Below are positions 16,408 through 20,542 of a DNA stretch of 20,542 nucleotides, piece after piece. Below the pieces are notes generated by a model. The model was given only the letters and a program-made list of their open reading frames with translations. It did no database searches and was not told where the DNA came from. The translations under genes and the position numbers were made by a program. Numbering within the stretch: the stretch's first letter is position 1; each line of letters opens with the position of its first letter. The stretch is from a virus: the IMG/VR virus record IMGVR_UViG_3300030109_003033, positions 1 through 20,542 of that record. The stretch is one strand, 5' to 3'.

Positions 16408-16487
16408 TTTCAGTTCTAGGTATCGGCGCTCTTGGGGCGTTACTTTTGATCGGCTATTCACTGCTGGCAATCAATGAACCGTCCTGA
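16404..16487 (+). CDS. 27-residue single-pass membrane peptide
   Basis: The frame encodes MISVLGIGALGALLLIGYSL followed by LAINEPS. Nearly all of it is one hydrophobic helix of about 22 residues with small residues (GIGALGA) that could pack helix to helix. The ATG overlaps the previous stop in the same ATGA pattern as its neighbours, and the next gene starts 14 nt before its stop, which supports real translation. The function is unknown. It could be a holin-like or membrane-protein regulating peptide. I cannot tie it to any named photosystem subunit. Confidence 0.5.
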   Translation: MISVLGIGALGALLLIGYSLLAINEPS

Positions 16488-16647
16488 CCCGATGATTCCG
16501 TGCAAGCCTGAGGCGCAAGACGTTGAGGCAATGGCCAACAGGGTTAAGTGGCTAGATGCCTTGTACCTGCGTGATGGTCGTGACAATGCTGACCACGAGT
16601 TTCATGGCGTTTACACTGGCTTGGTTTTGAAGTACCAGAATCAATGA
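16474..16647 (+). CDS. 57-residue conserved cyanophage-type protein with HGVYTGL motif
   Basis: The protein is small and soluble: 'ANRVKWLDALYLRDGRDNAD' (residues 21-40) then 'HEFHGVYTGLVLKYQNQ'. I recall small picocyanobacterial and cyanophage proteins with the same 'LD.LY..DGRD...H..HG.YTGL' pattern; none has a function I know. There is one Cys near the N-terminus and no signal peptide or membrane segment. The ATG at 16474 lies inside the end of the 27-residue gene, and the stop TGA (16645-16647) overlaps the next ATG. Confidence 0.7.
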   Translation: MNRPDPMIPCKPEAQDVEAMANRVKWLDALYLRDGRDNADHEFHGVYTGLVLKYQNQ

Positions 16648-16829
16648 CCAAGCTGTTTGCAGCACTGCTCGGCCTAGGGATTGCTTTTGGGTCGTCTGCT
16701 TTGTCTCATCACAAATACGCACCAACTCAATCGGTGGACATGATTGAAAATGGACACCTCATTACTACTGAAAAGGCAGAAAGCCAGTACGGTAGTCACG
16801 GAAAAAACGTACCGCACGTCCACCAATGA
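16644..16829 (+). CDS. Small secreted His-rich protein
   Basis: The protein has 61 residues. 'MTKLFAALLGLGIAFGSSAL' is a typical Sec signal peptide: Lys at position 3, a hydrophobic core, and small residues at the likely cut near residues 20-21. The mature part of about 40 residues is polar with 6 His, including 'SHHKYAP' at the start and 'HGKNVPHVHQ' at the end. This could bind metal ions in the periplasm, but that is inference. It overlaps the following exported protein gene (ATGA), so the two are probably made together. Confidence 0.65.
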   Translation: MTKLFAALLGLGIAFGSSALSHHKYAPTQSVDMIENGHLITTEKAESQYGSHGKNVPHVHQ

Positions 16830-17191
16830 TCAAGACAACTGTTTTTGGTGCAGCCGCTGGCGCTCTTGCCTTGGCTCCCCTCTCTGCAATCGCTGGCCCT
16901 TACGCCAACATTGAAGCAAACGCTGGCTGGAGCGGAAACGACTACAGCGGATCTGTTACAGACATCCACCTGGGTTTTGAAGGTGGCGAAGGCCCCTATA
17001 GCTGGTATCTGCAGGGCGGTCCAGCAGTCGTTCAGCCTGATGGCGCTGATTCTGAACTTGAGTTCTCTGGCAAAGTTGGTGGCTCAGTTGCTGCTTCTGA
17101 GAAGCTTTCCGTTTACGGCGAGATCTCAGGCATCACTGGCGACGACAACAATAGCTACGGCGGAAAAGCTGGCGTTAAGTTCCTTTTCTGA
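16826..17191 (+). CDS. Exported miniature outer-membrane beta-barrel-like protein
   Basis: The protein has 121 residues. 'MIKTTVFGAAAGALALAPLS' plus 'AIAGPYANI' is a clear Sec signal with an A-I-A cut site near residue 23. The mature part of about 98 residues is a series of alternating polar/hydrophobic strands: 'YANIEANAGW', 'VTDIHLGFEG', 'YSWYLQGGPAVVQ', 'LEFSGKVGGSVA', 'LSVYGEISGIT' and 'YGGKAGVKFLF'. It ends in Phe with an aromatic/hydrophobic pattern, the usual signal for BAM-dependent insertion into the outer membrane. About six strands is short for a barrel (OmpX has eight), so it may oligomerise or be non-canonical. It is the last gene before a strong terminator. A role in altering host outer-membrane permeability or superinfection is speculative. 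Confidence 0.65.
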   Translation: MIKTTVFGAAAGALALAPLSAIAGPYANIEANAGWSGNDYSGSVTDIHLGFEGGEGPYSWYLQGGPAVVQPDGADSELEFSGKVGGSVAASEKLSVYGEISGITGDDNNSYGGKAGVKFLF

Positions 17192-17223
17192 GTAGTCTTA
17201 GACCACGGACCTGAACACGCCGT

Positions 17224-17270
17224 AACCGTCGAGTGGGATAAAACCCTCACACCAAGCTCGACGGTTTTTT
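17224..17270 (+). terminator. Rho-independent terminator
   Basis: AACCGTCGAG (17224-17233) pairs perfectly with CTCGACGGTT (17257-17266), and the run TTTTTT (17265-17270) follows. The 23-nt loop holds a possible inner GGG/CCC pairing (17235-17237 with 17244-17246). It ends the late tail/secretion transcript 33 nt after the outer-membrane-like gene. Confidence 0.9.
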
Positions 17271-17286
17271 CATGCTTTGTTTTCTC

Positions 17287-17526
17287 ATGCAAAAGTATCT
17301 GAACGCTTTGGGCGCAGTTGGTTTTGTCCTAGCCGCCTGCAATACCGCAGTCATTGTTTTTGCTGTGGTACGTGGGCCAAGTCTTGTTGAGGAAAACCTT
17401 GGCAAGATCCAAGCATTGATGATTGAAAAGATGCACAGTGCTCTCAGTGATTCTGTGACTGAGGCAATGCCCAGCCAGGTCAAAGAGATGATGCCTAGTA
17501 CGACTGGCCCTGCTTTGCCGTTTTAG
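17287..17526 (+). CDS. Small membrane protein with amphipathic C-terminus
   Basis: From ATG 17287 it has 79 residues. 'YLNALGAVGFVLAACNTAVI' and 'VFAVVRG' form one membrane helix (residues 3-30), followed by an amphipathic Glu/Lys helix with many Met ('LGKIQALMIEKMHSALSD', 'AMPSQVKEMMPS'). ATG 17272 is in frame but lies 1 nt after the terminator U-run; homologues as I recall begin near 'M.KYLN.LG..GF', so I prefer 17287. No Shine-Dalgarno sequence is visible. It is joined to the next gene by TAGTG. The function is unknown; the gene pair occurs in cyanophages as far as I remember. Confidence 0.6.
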   Translation: MQKYLNALGAVGFVLAACNTAVIVFAVVRGPSLVEENLGKIQALMIEKMHSALSDSVTEAMPSQVKEMMPSTTGPALPF

Positions 17527-18143
17527 TGCCACAGATTCGCACTATTGGGATTAACGACGTTCGGGTTTGGGACGGCATCCCTGCCATGTCCGTTCCAAAA
17601 GCCCCACCTGTCACAGTCAATATCGGCGTGCCAGTCATCGACATGCCGACATTTGACCCAATGGACTTCAGGCCAAAGAAGTCAGTTGTGGACCCTAAAG
17701 CTGTCTTGCCGAACCCAGACACGTCGTCGTCTGAAGCACCAAAGCCTCCAACGCCAGCTCCGCTTCAGCTTCCCAAGACTGCTGTTGACGAAGATCCAAG
17801 ATGTCCTCCCCTTCGTGCGAAGGAGGTTGGAACGCTTGTTCAAGGTGGTTCAAAAAGAATTGCTGGCTACGAGATACAAGACGGTAAATGCGTCGTCCTG
17901 TATGAAGAGATCACGTTGCCTAGGCAAGTTATAGCAGCAATTCCGTCACTGCCGCAGGTAACAACTGTCGGGGTAACTGCTGCTGTTGGTGTGACTGCAG
18001 CGTTAGCAACACCGTTTTTATTGAAGCTGGTCAAACCTATCGTGAAAAAGATAGGCAAAAAGATCAAGGCTTTGCTGGGTCGTAAGGCGAAACCTGTAAG
18101 CGTGTTTGAGAGGAGGCGGGCTCAGCGGTTGGCACGGAAATAG
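17526..18143 (+). CDS. Conserved cyanophage protein with VRVWDGIPAMSVPKAPP motif
   Basis: The protein has 205 residues from GTG 17526, sharing one base with the previous TAG. Residues 4-30 contain 'RTIGINDVRVWDGIPAMSVP', a segment I recall almost word for word from cyanophages including T4-like ones. A Pro/Ser-rich linker follows (about 45-90), then a small domain with two Cys ('EDPRCPPLRAKEVGTLVQGG', 'GKCVVLYEEITLP'). Residues 145-165 are Ala/Val/Thr-rich and hydrophobic, and the tail is strongly basic ('VKPIVKKIGKKIKALLGRKA'), suggesting membrane association. The function is unknown. Its last 80 nt overlap, antisense, the 3' end of the minus-strand operon. Confidence 0.7.
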   Translation: MPQIRTIGINDVRVWDGIPAMSVPKAPPVTVNIGVPVIDMPTFDPMDFRPKKSVVDPKAVLPNPDTSSSEAPKPPTPAPLQLPKTAVDEDPRCPPLRAKEVGTLVQGGSKRIAGYEIQDGKCVVLYEEITLPRQVIAAIPSLPQVTTVGVTAAVGVTAALATPFLLKLVKPIVKKIGKKIKALLGRKAKPVSVFERRRAQRLARK

Positions 18144-18918
18144 CGTGCCTATGGGGCAAGACTTGCCCTGGCTTTGGCTTAATCATCACGTCAGCGCAGA
18201 CAGCAAAGTAAGGCGACTTGGGATGGAACTCAATGCCTTTGAGTTTCAGCTCACCGCAGTTCTTGAGTCTCGCGATTTCATATTCGAGGCGCTTTGTCTC
18301 AACGATCTGCTGGTGCATACGGATGTTGGCGTCAACCATTGCCTTGCATCGTTCTTGAAGTCCACCATCTAAGGGAATTGTGGCTTGGAGCGACAAACCA
18401 CCTGACCAGTTGTGAGTATCTTTTTGACCTGTCCTTTTTCGCATGTGATAGAGGATTGATCCAGGATTGTCGAGTAACCCATCCTCATCAAGATCAGAAA
18501 GATCATATACGGGATCAAGAAAGTGGCCCACGAACGGATCTTGCCAGCTCTTGGTTCTGTTGACATAAGGAGTGACGGTAAGTGTTGGGCCTTGGCATTG
18601 AATGCCATTGCCGTAGGTGTTTTGGAACGCTGCGCTAGGCGCAATCATCACCGCTTGGTTTGTGACGCTGCCAGAGCTTGTGGCAGTTGGAGCGGCAGTG
18701 GCAGACACGCCACCGATTGTTTCGGCGTTAGCAGGTGACGCTAGGACTACTGCGAGAAGGTAGAGATAGTGTCTGTGATTTGTTTTATTTCCGTTACGCG
18801 ATCGATTGTGGTTACGTTGCTTAGACCTGGGCCAGAGAAAGTTTCTGCGAACTGAAATGCCGCGCCAGGATTGGTGATCTTCCAGCTTGGTTTGTTGCCC
18901 ACGTCGAGAGATGACCAT
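18064..18918 (-). CDS. Exported Cys-containing protein (last gene of minus operon); start unclear
   Basis: The open frame is 284 residues from ATG 18918, but its first roughly 48 residues overlap the previous gene and look non-conserved (rich in Arg, Asn, Ser, His). A signal-peptide-like stretch 'YLYLLAVVLASPANA' sits at residues 51-65, just where the previous gene ends. After it come 'SATAAPTATSSGSVTNQAVM' and 'GNGIQCQGPTLTVTP', segments I recall from cyanophage and picocyanobacterial exported proteins, then a helix 'IRMHQQIVETKRLEYEIARL' and 'FHPKSPYFAVCADVM'. Four Cys suggest disulphides. No NTG codon lies between about 18880 and the signal. The next start, GTG 18708, would remove it. A -1 frameshift from the upstream gene, a non-standard start or a sequence error are possible. 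The 3' end overlaps the + strand gene by 80 nt. Confidence 0.6.
   Translation of the reverse strand: MVISRRGQQTKLEDHQSWRGISVRRNFLWPRSKQRNHNRSRNGNKTNHRHYLYLLAVVLASPANAETIGGVSATAAPTATSSGSVTNQAVMIAPSAAFQNTYGNGIQCQGPTLTVTPYVNRTKSWQDPFVGHFLDPVYDLSDLDEDGLLDNPGSILYHMRKRTGQKDTHNWSGGLSLQATIPLDGGLQERCKAMVDANIRMHQQIVETKRLEYEIARLKNCGELKLKGIEFHPKSPYFAVCADVMIKPKPGQVLPHRHAISVPTAEPASSQTRLQVSPYDPAKP
18154..18168. terminator. Short perfect inverted repeat after the + strand stop (weak terminator candidate)
   Basis: GGGCAAGACTTGCCC is a perfect palindrome 10 nt after the stop of the 205-residue gene. It lacks a T run on either strand, and it lies inside the coding end of the convergent minus-strand gene. It could slow polymerase in the convergent zone but is not a good intrinsic terminator. 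Confidence 0.25.
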
Positions 18919-19172
18919 CCTTTTACGCTTGTTGTTCCTGGAGTAAGGCTGGCTCCATTTGCGGGCTCAACGTTAGTGCCACTGACAGAGTATTCCCAAC
19001 CAGTGCCATAAGACTCGCTGACAATTTTTTCAGTGACCTTGCTAGTTGTTTCCGTGTGACTGGTCATAGAGCCAGTCGTGAAGTTAGGTACGATTGGAGC
19101 AGCATGAGCTGGTTTGGCGAGAGCAAAAGCTTCGCCTAGCAATCCGCAAAACAGCAGAAGCAGAACACGCAT
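18747..19172 (-). CDS. Exported protein of unknown function
   Basis: The protein has 141 residues. 'MRVLLLLFCGLLGEAFALAK' plus 'PAHA' is a Sec signal with a likely A-H-A cut near residue 24. The mature part is Thr/Ser-rich and beta-like ('TSHTETTSKVTEKIVSESYG', 'WEYSVSGTNVEPA'), ending 'ITDTISTFSQ'. There are no Cys after the signal and no membrane helix. It is the third gene of the minus-strand operon: its ATG overlaps the stop of the upstream gene by 1 nt, and its end lies within the open frame of the downstream one. No function is recognised; the three neighbouring exported proteins probably form one complex or surface structure. Confidence 0.65.
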   Translation of the reverse strand: MRVLLLLFCGLLGEAFALAKPAHAAPIVPNFTTGSMTSHTETTSKVTEKIVSESYGTGWEYSVSGTNVEPANGASLTPGTTSVKGWSSLDVGNKPSWKITNPGAAFQFAETFSGPGLSNVTTIDRVTEIKQITDTISTFSQ

Positions 19173-19660
19173 TAGTCGATACTGAGTTCAGTAACAAATT
19201 GACCAATGCCAAGGGTGTTTGCACCGCCCGCCGTCACAGTTAAAGCACCAGTCGGTGCGATTGTGCCTGCAAGTGTTCCTGCTGTGCCTGATGCCGTTGA
19301 CTGCAAGCTGCCAAAATTTGGAGTAGTGCCTGTTGTGATTGCAGATGTTGGAACGGCATCTGCTTGCGTATATGACTGACTAAAGCTGAAAGCGTTTCCA
19401 GGTGTGTCCTGGGTTACAGCGATAGTGCCAGGATTGTAAACGCCGCTAGTAATAGTGCCAGCGGAAATAGTGTTCGCCGTATTTCCGTCGGTAGTGTCAA
19501 CGCCTGAGCCTGAAATGCTGAATGTAGAGCCAATGCGATTTGCGGTGGTCATTGCGCCACCAACTTGAAGCTGCACACTTGATTGGATTTTGTGCGTTAG
19601 ATCAGCGTTTGCTGCTGGGCTAAAAGCCAGCAACGTGATCAGAGGCAGAAAGCGTTTCAT
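19172..19660 (-). CDS. Exported Thr/Ser/Gly-rich protein of unknown function
   Basis: The protein has 162 residues. 'MKRFLPLITLLAFSPAANA' is a clear Sec signal ending in A-N-A. The mature part starts 'DLTHKIQSSVQLQVGGAMTT' and continues as Thr/Gly/Ala-rich beta repeats ('TAGTIAPTGALTV'-like), with 'SFSQSYTQADAVPT' near the middle. It has no Cys and almost no charged residues, which fits a secreted beta structure or fibre-like assembly. Its ATG overlaps the stop of the holin-like gene (ATGA), and its stop overlaps the next ATG by 1 nt. Unknown function; related exported proteins occur near it in cyanophages as I recall. Confidence 0.65.
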   Translation of the reverse strand: MKRFLPLITLLAFSPAANADLTHKIQSSVQLQVGGAMTTANRIGSTFSISGSGVDTTDGNTANTISAGTITSGVYNPGTIAVTQDTPGNAFSFSQSYTQADAVPTSAITTGTTPNFGSLQSTASGTAGTLAGTIAPTGALTVTAGGANTLGIGQFVTELSID

Positions 19661-19920
19661 TTTGGTGGCTCCTTTGAGTCAATCTTAGGCGGCTGTTTTT
19701 TCTGCTGGCCATTTGCTTTGCGCTCAATCCCAAAAGACGCCATGGATCCAGTCAGCAAGCTCGCCACAAAAGTATTGTCCATCTTCATTTCAGGGAAGAT
19801 GCCCAGATAGGACACAGTCAAGAGTGTTGCTGACCAGAACAGCACAGCGCATTTCACGAGGTCAGCAATTGCGATGCCTTCCTTTTCTGGGTTTTCTTGA
19901 CTTTCTTGCGGTTCTGCCAT
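19657..19920 (-). CDS. Small membrane protein, holin-like candidate
   Basis: From ATG 19920 it has 87 residues; an upstream in-frame ATG (19983) would add 21 residues and cross the divergent gene's start. The N-terminus is acidic ('MAEPQESQENPEKEG'), then come 'IADLVKCAVLFWSATLLTVS' plus 'YLGIF' (a membrane helix) and a second hydrophobic stretch 'DNTFVASLLTGSMASFGI'. The tail is basic ('KANGQQKKQPPKI'). Size, two hydrophobic segments and a basic tail fit a holin, which would open the inner membrane for lysis. Context is compatible, with other small membrane proteins nearby, but no endolysin is visible. It is the first gene of the minus operon. Confidence 0.5.
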   Translation of the reverse strand: MAEPQESQENPEKEGIAIADLVKCAVLFWSATLLTVSYLGIFPEMKMDNTFVASLLTGSMASFGIERKANGQQKKQPPKIDSKEPPK

Positions 19921-19946
19921 GATGGAGTCAGTGCTGAGGTCGGAGC

Positions 19947-20198
19947 ATGGTTGAAGTTTGGGCTGCTGCAGCTGGTGCGTCAATCACCGTCGCTGGTCTT
20001 GGCATCACAGGATTGAAGCAGCAGAGCTTGCAAGGGCGTGATTCGTTGGTGCGTCTGACAACTGCTGTTGATGGCCTAAGCAGGCAGCTTGACGTGCTTC
20101 ACACTGACATCAAGAGTAGAGACCAAGAAGTGTTCGCCAGGTTGAGTGATTTAGAGCAGGCTGTGGCGCGACTGGAAGGGCATAGCAATCGGAACTAA
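19947..20198 (+). CDS. Small membrane-anchored coiled-coil protein
   Basis: The protein has 83 residues. 'VEVWAAAAGASITVAGLGIT' is an N-terminal membrane helix, followed by a heptad-like helix 'LVRLTTAVDGLSRQLDVLHT', 'DIKSRDQEVFARLSDLEQAV' and 'ARLEGHSNRN'. An inner-membrane anchor plus an extended helix is the layout of i-spanins and of XhlA-like lysis proteins, so a lysis role is possible; I see no partner lipoprotein. It starts 26 nt from the divergent holin-like gene. The family is one I recall as a conserved cyanophage small protein. Confidence 0.6.
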   Translation: MVEVWAAAAGASITVAGLGITGLKQQSLQGRDSLVRLTTAVDGLSRQLDVLHTDIKSRDQEVFARLSDLEQAVARLEGHSNRN

Positions 20199-20222
20199 GC
20201 TTTTAGTAGTTGAAACATTCCA

Positions 20223-20393
20223 ATGTTCCTGATCCTCAAGCCAATTCTTTTTCGGTTTTTGCGTTCAGAAAGTTTGAAGCGTTTGGTTGTAGATCTAGTC
20301 AAGGCGTATGCCAAGCGCAGCGACAACACTGTTGATGATGCTGTTGCCTCGTTTTTAGAGAAAAACCTATTCCCACCAGTAACTAGCAAATGA
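20223..20393 (+). CDS. 56-residue conserved small protein (MFLILKPILFRFLRSE)
   Basis: It starts with 'MFLILKPILFRFLRSESLKR', an amphipathic hydrophobic/basic helix that may sit on the membrane, then 'LVVDLVKAYAKRSDNTVDDA' and a short C-terminus 'ASFLEKNLFPPVTSK'. I recall a similar 'MFLILKPI.FRFLR.E..KRLVVDLL' protein from marine cyanophages; no function is known to me. Its stop overlaps the next ATG (ATGA), and it follows the coiled-coil gene by 24 nt. Too short for many gene callers. Confidence 0.65.
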   Translation: MFLILKPILFRFLRSESLKRLVVDLVKAYAKRSDNTVDDAVASFLEKNLFPPVTSK

Positions 20394-20536
20394 TCCGCAA
20401 ACGCATCATCTTCGCCGTGTTGCTGGGGATGATGACGGTGCTGTCTAGCATAGTTTTGACTTCTGGTGCCCTGATTTATTACACAGGTTTCCTTGATGGC
20501 AACAAAGGTTGTGACGCGGCAGGATTAGAGCGATGA
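20390..20536 (+). CDS. 48-residue single-pass membrane protein
   Basis: It has a basic start 'MIRKRIIF' then a membrane helix 'AVLLGMMTVLSSIVLTSGAL' and a short tail 'IYYTGFLDGNKGCDAAGLER' with one Cys. It has no lipobox, so it is unlikely to be an o-spanin. The ATG overlaps the stop before it, and its own TGA overlaps the next ATG at 20533, which supports translation. It probably belongs to the lysis or envelope gene set. No family recognised. Confidence 0.55.
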   Translation: MIRKRIIFAVLLGMMTVLSSIVLTSGALIYYTGFLDGNKGCDAAGLER

Positions 20537-20542
20537 CGCCTC
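20533..20542 (+). CDS. 5' end of the next gene (partial)
   Basis: ATGACGCCTC at the window edge overlaps the previous stop (ATGA) and gives only Met-Thr-Pro. The identity cannot be judged. Confidence 0.35.

Noticed and set aside
16404-16487. Photosystem small subunit (PsbN-like) reading of the 27-residue peptide
   Set aside because: A loose likeness (hydrophobic helix, GY, terminal PS) is no more than expected by chance in so short a peptide, and the conserved FGPPS end of PsbN is absent.
18036-18055. CCTATC/GATAGG hairpin as terminator of the minus operon
   Set aside because: The stem is only 6 bp with no T run on the minus strand, and it lies within a Lys-rich coding segment.
18106-18563. 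Two + strand frames (88 and 89 residues) opposite the exported protein gene
   Set aside because: They lie antisense to a protein with Cys, helix and conserved segments, have no coupling to neighbours and show no domain.
20195-20389. 64-residue minus-strand frame
   Set aside because: The + strand here encodes the 56-residue MFLILKPILFRFLR protein, which has coupling to the next gene and a sequence I recall.
1-20542. tRNA, rRNA, CRISPR array, insertion sequence, integrase or attachment site
   Set aside because: I saw no cloverleaf, regular spaced repeats, transposase or recombinase motifs, or flanking direct repeats.

Overview
The window is the tail half and part of the accessory or lysis half of a tailed-phage genome (free phage or prophage). 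A marine cyanophage of siphovirus type, infecting a picocyanobacterium such as Synechococcus, fits best. Two things point there. First, the gene order is tail terminator, frameshifted tail chaperone pair, long tape measure, L-like, K-like and J-like tail-tip proteins, with no sheath or baseplate wedge genes. Second, several families are ones I recall from marine cyanophages: the cupredoxin-like tail domain, the LamG/SPRY/DUF7483-like adhesin, the protein with a 'VRVWDGIPAMSVPKAPP' segment, and the 57-residue protein with an 'HGVYTGL' motif. These family matches are from memory, not from a search. I saw no integrase, portal, terminase, replication gene, tRNA, rRNA, CRISPR array or IS element.

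Layout. 1-193 is the 3' end of a gene in the usual head-tail completion position. 197-1192 holds the tail terminator and the tail assembly chaperone, with a probable +1 (or -2) programmed frameshift into a short gpT-like frame. 1223-3988 is the tape measure protein. 3985-10681 encodes the tail tip (cupredoxin/L-like, NlpC/P60-like, J-like hub, small M-like protein) and then, unusually late in the order, two tail-tube-like proteins. 10698-16407 encodes a repetitive fibre, a large mosaic adhesin and a putative fibre chaperone. 16404-17191 is a run of four tiny overlapping genes, two of them with signal peptides, one of which looks like a miniature outer-membrane protein. It closes with a strong intrinsic terminator (17224-17270). 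17287-18143 carries two cyanophage-type genes on the + strand. 18064-19920 is an inverted four-gene operon (holin-like membrane protein, then three Sec-type exported proteins) whose 3' end overlaps the + strand gene antisense by 80 nt. 19947-20542 returns to the + strand with very small membrane proteins.

How it works together. The left 16 kb builds a long flexible tail: the chaperones load tail tube onto the tape measure, the hub and cell-wall hydrolase form the tip, and the fibre and lectin-like adhesin bind the host. The right 4 kb is almost entirely membrane or exported small proteins, so it probably acts on the host envelope (lysis, porin-like changes or surface modification). Genes are very tightly packed. 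Most junctions are 1-4 nt stop/start overlaps (ATGA, GTGA, TGATG, TAATG), so translational coupling is probably widespread, and Shine-Dalgarno sequences are mostly absent.
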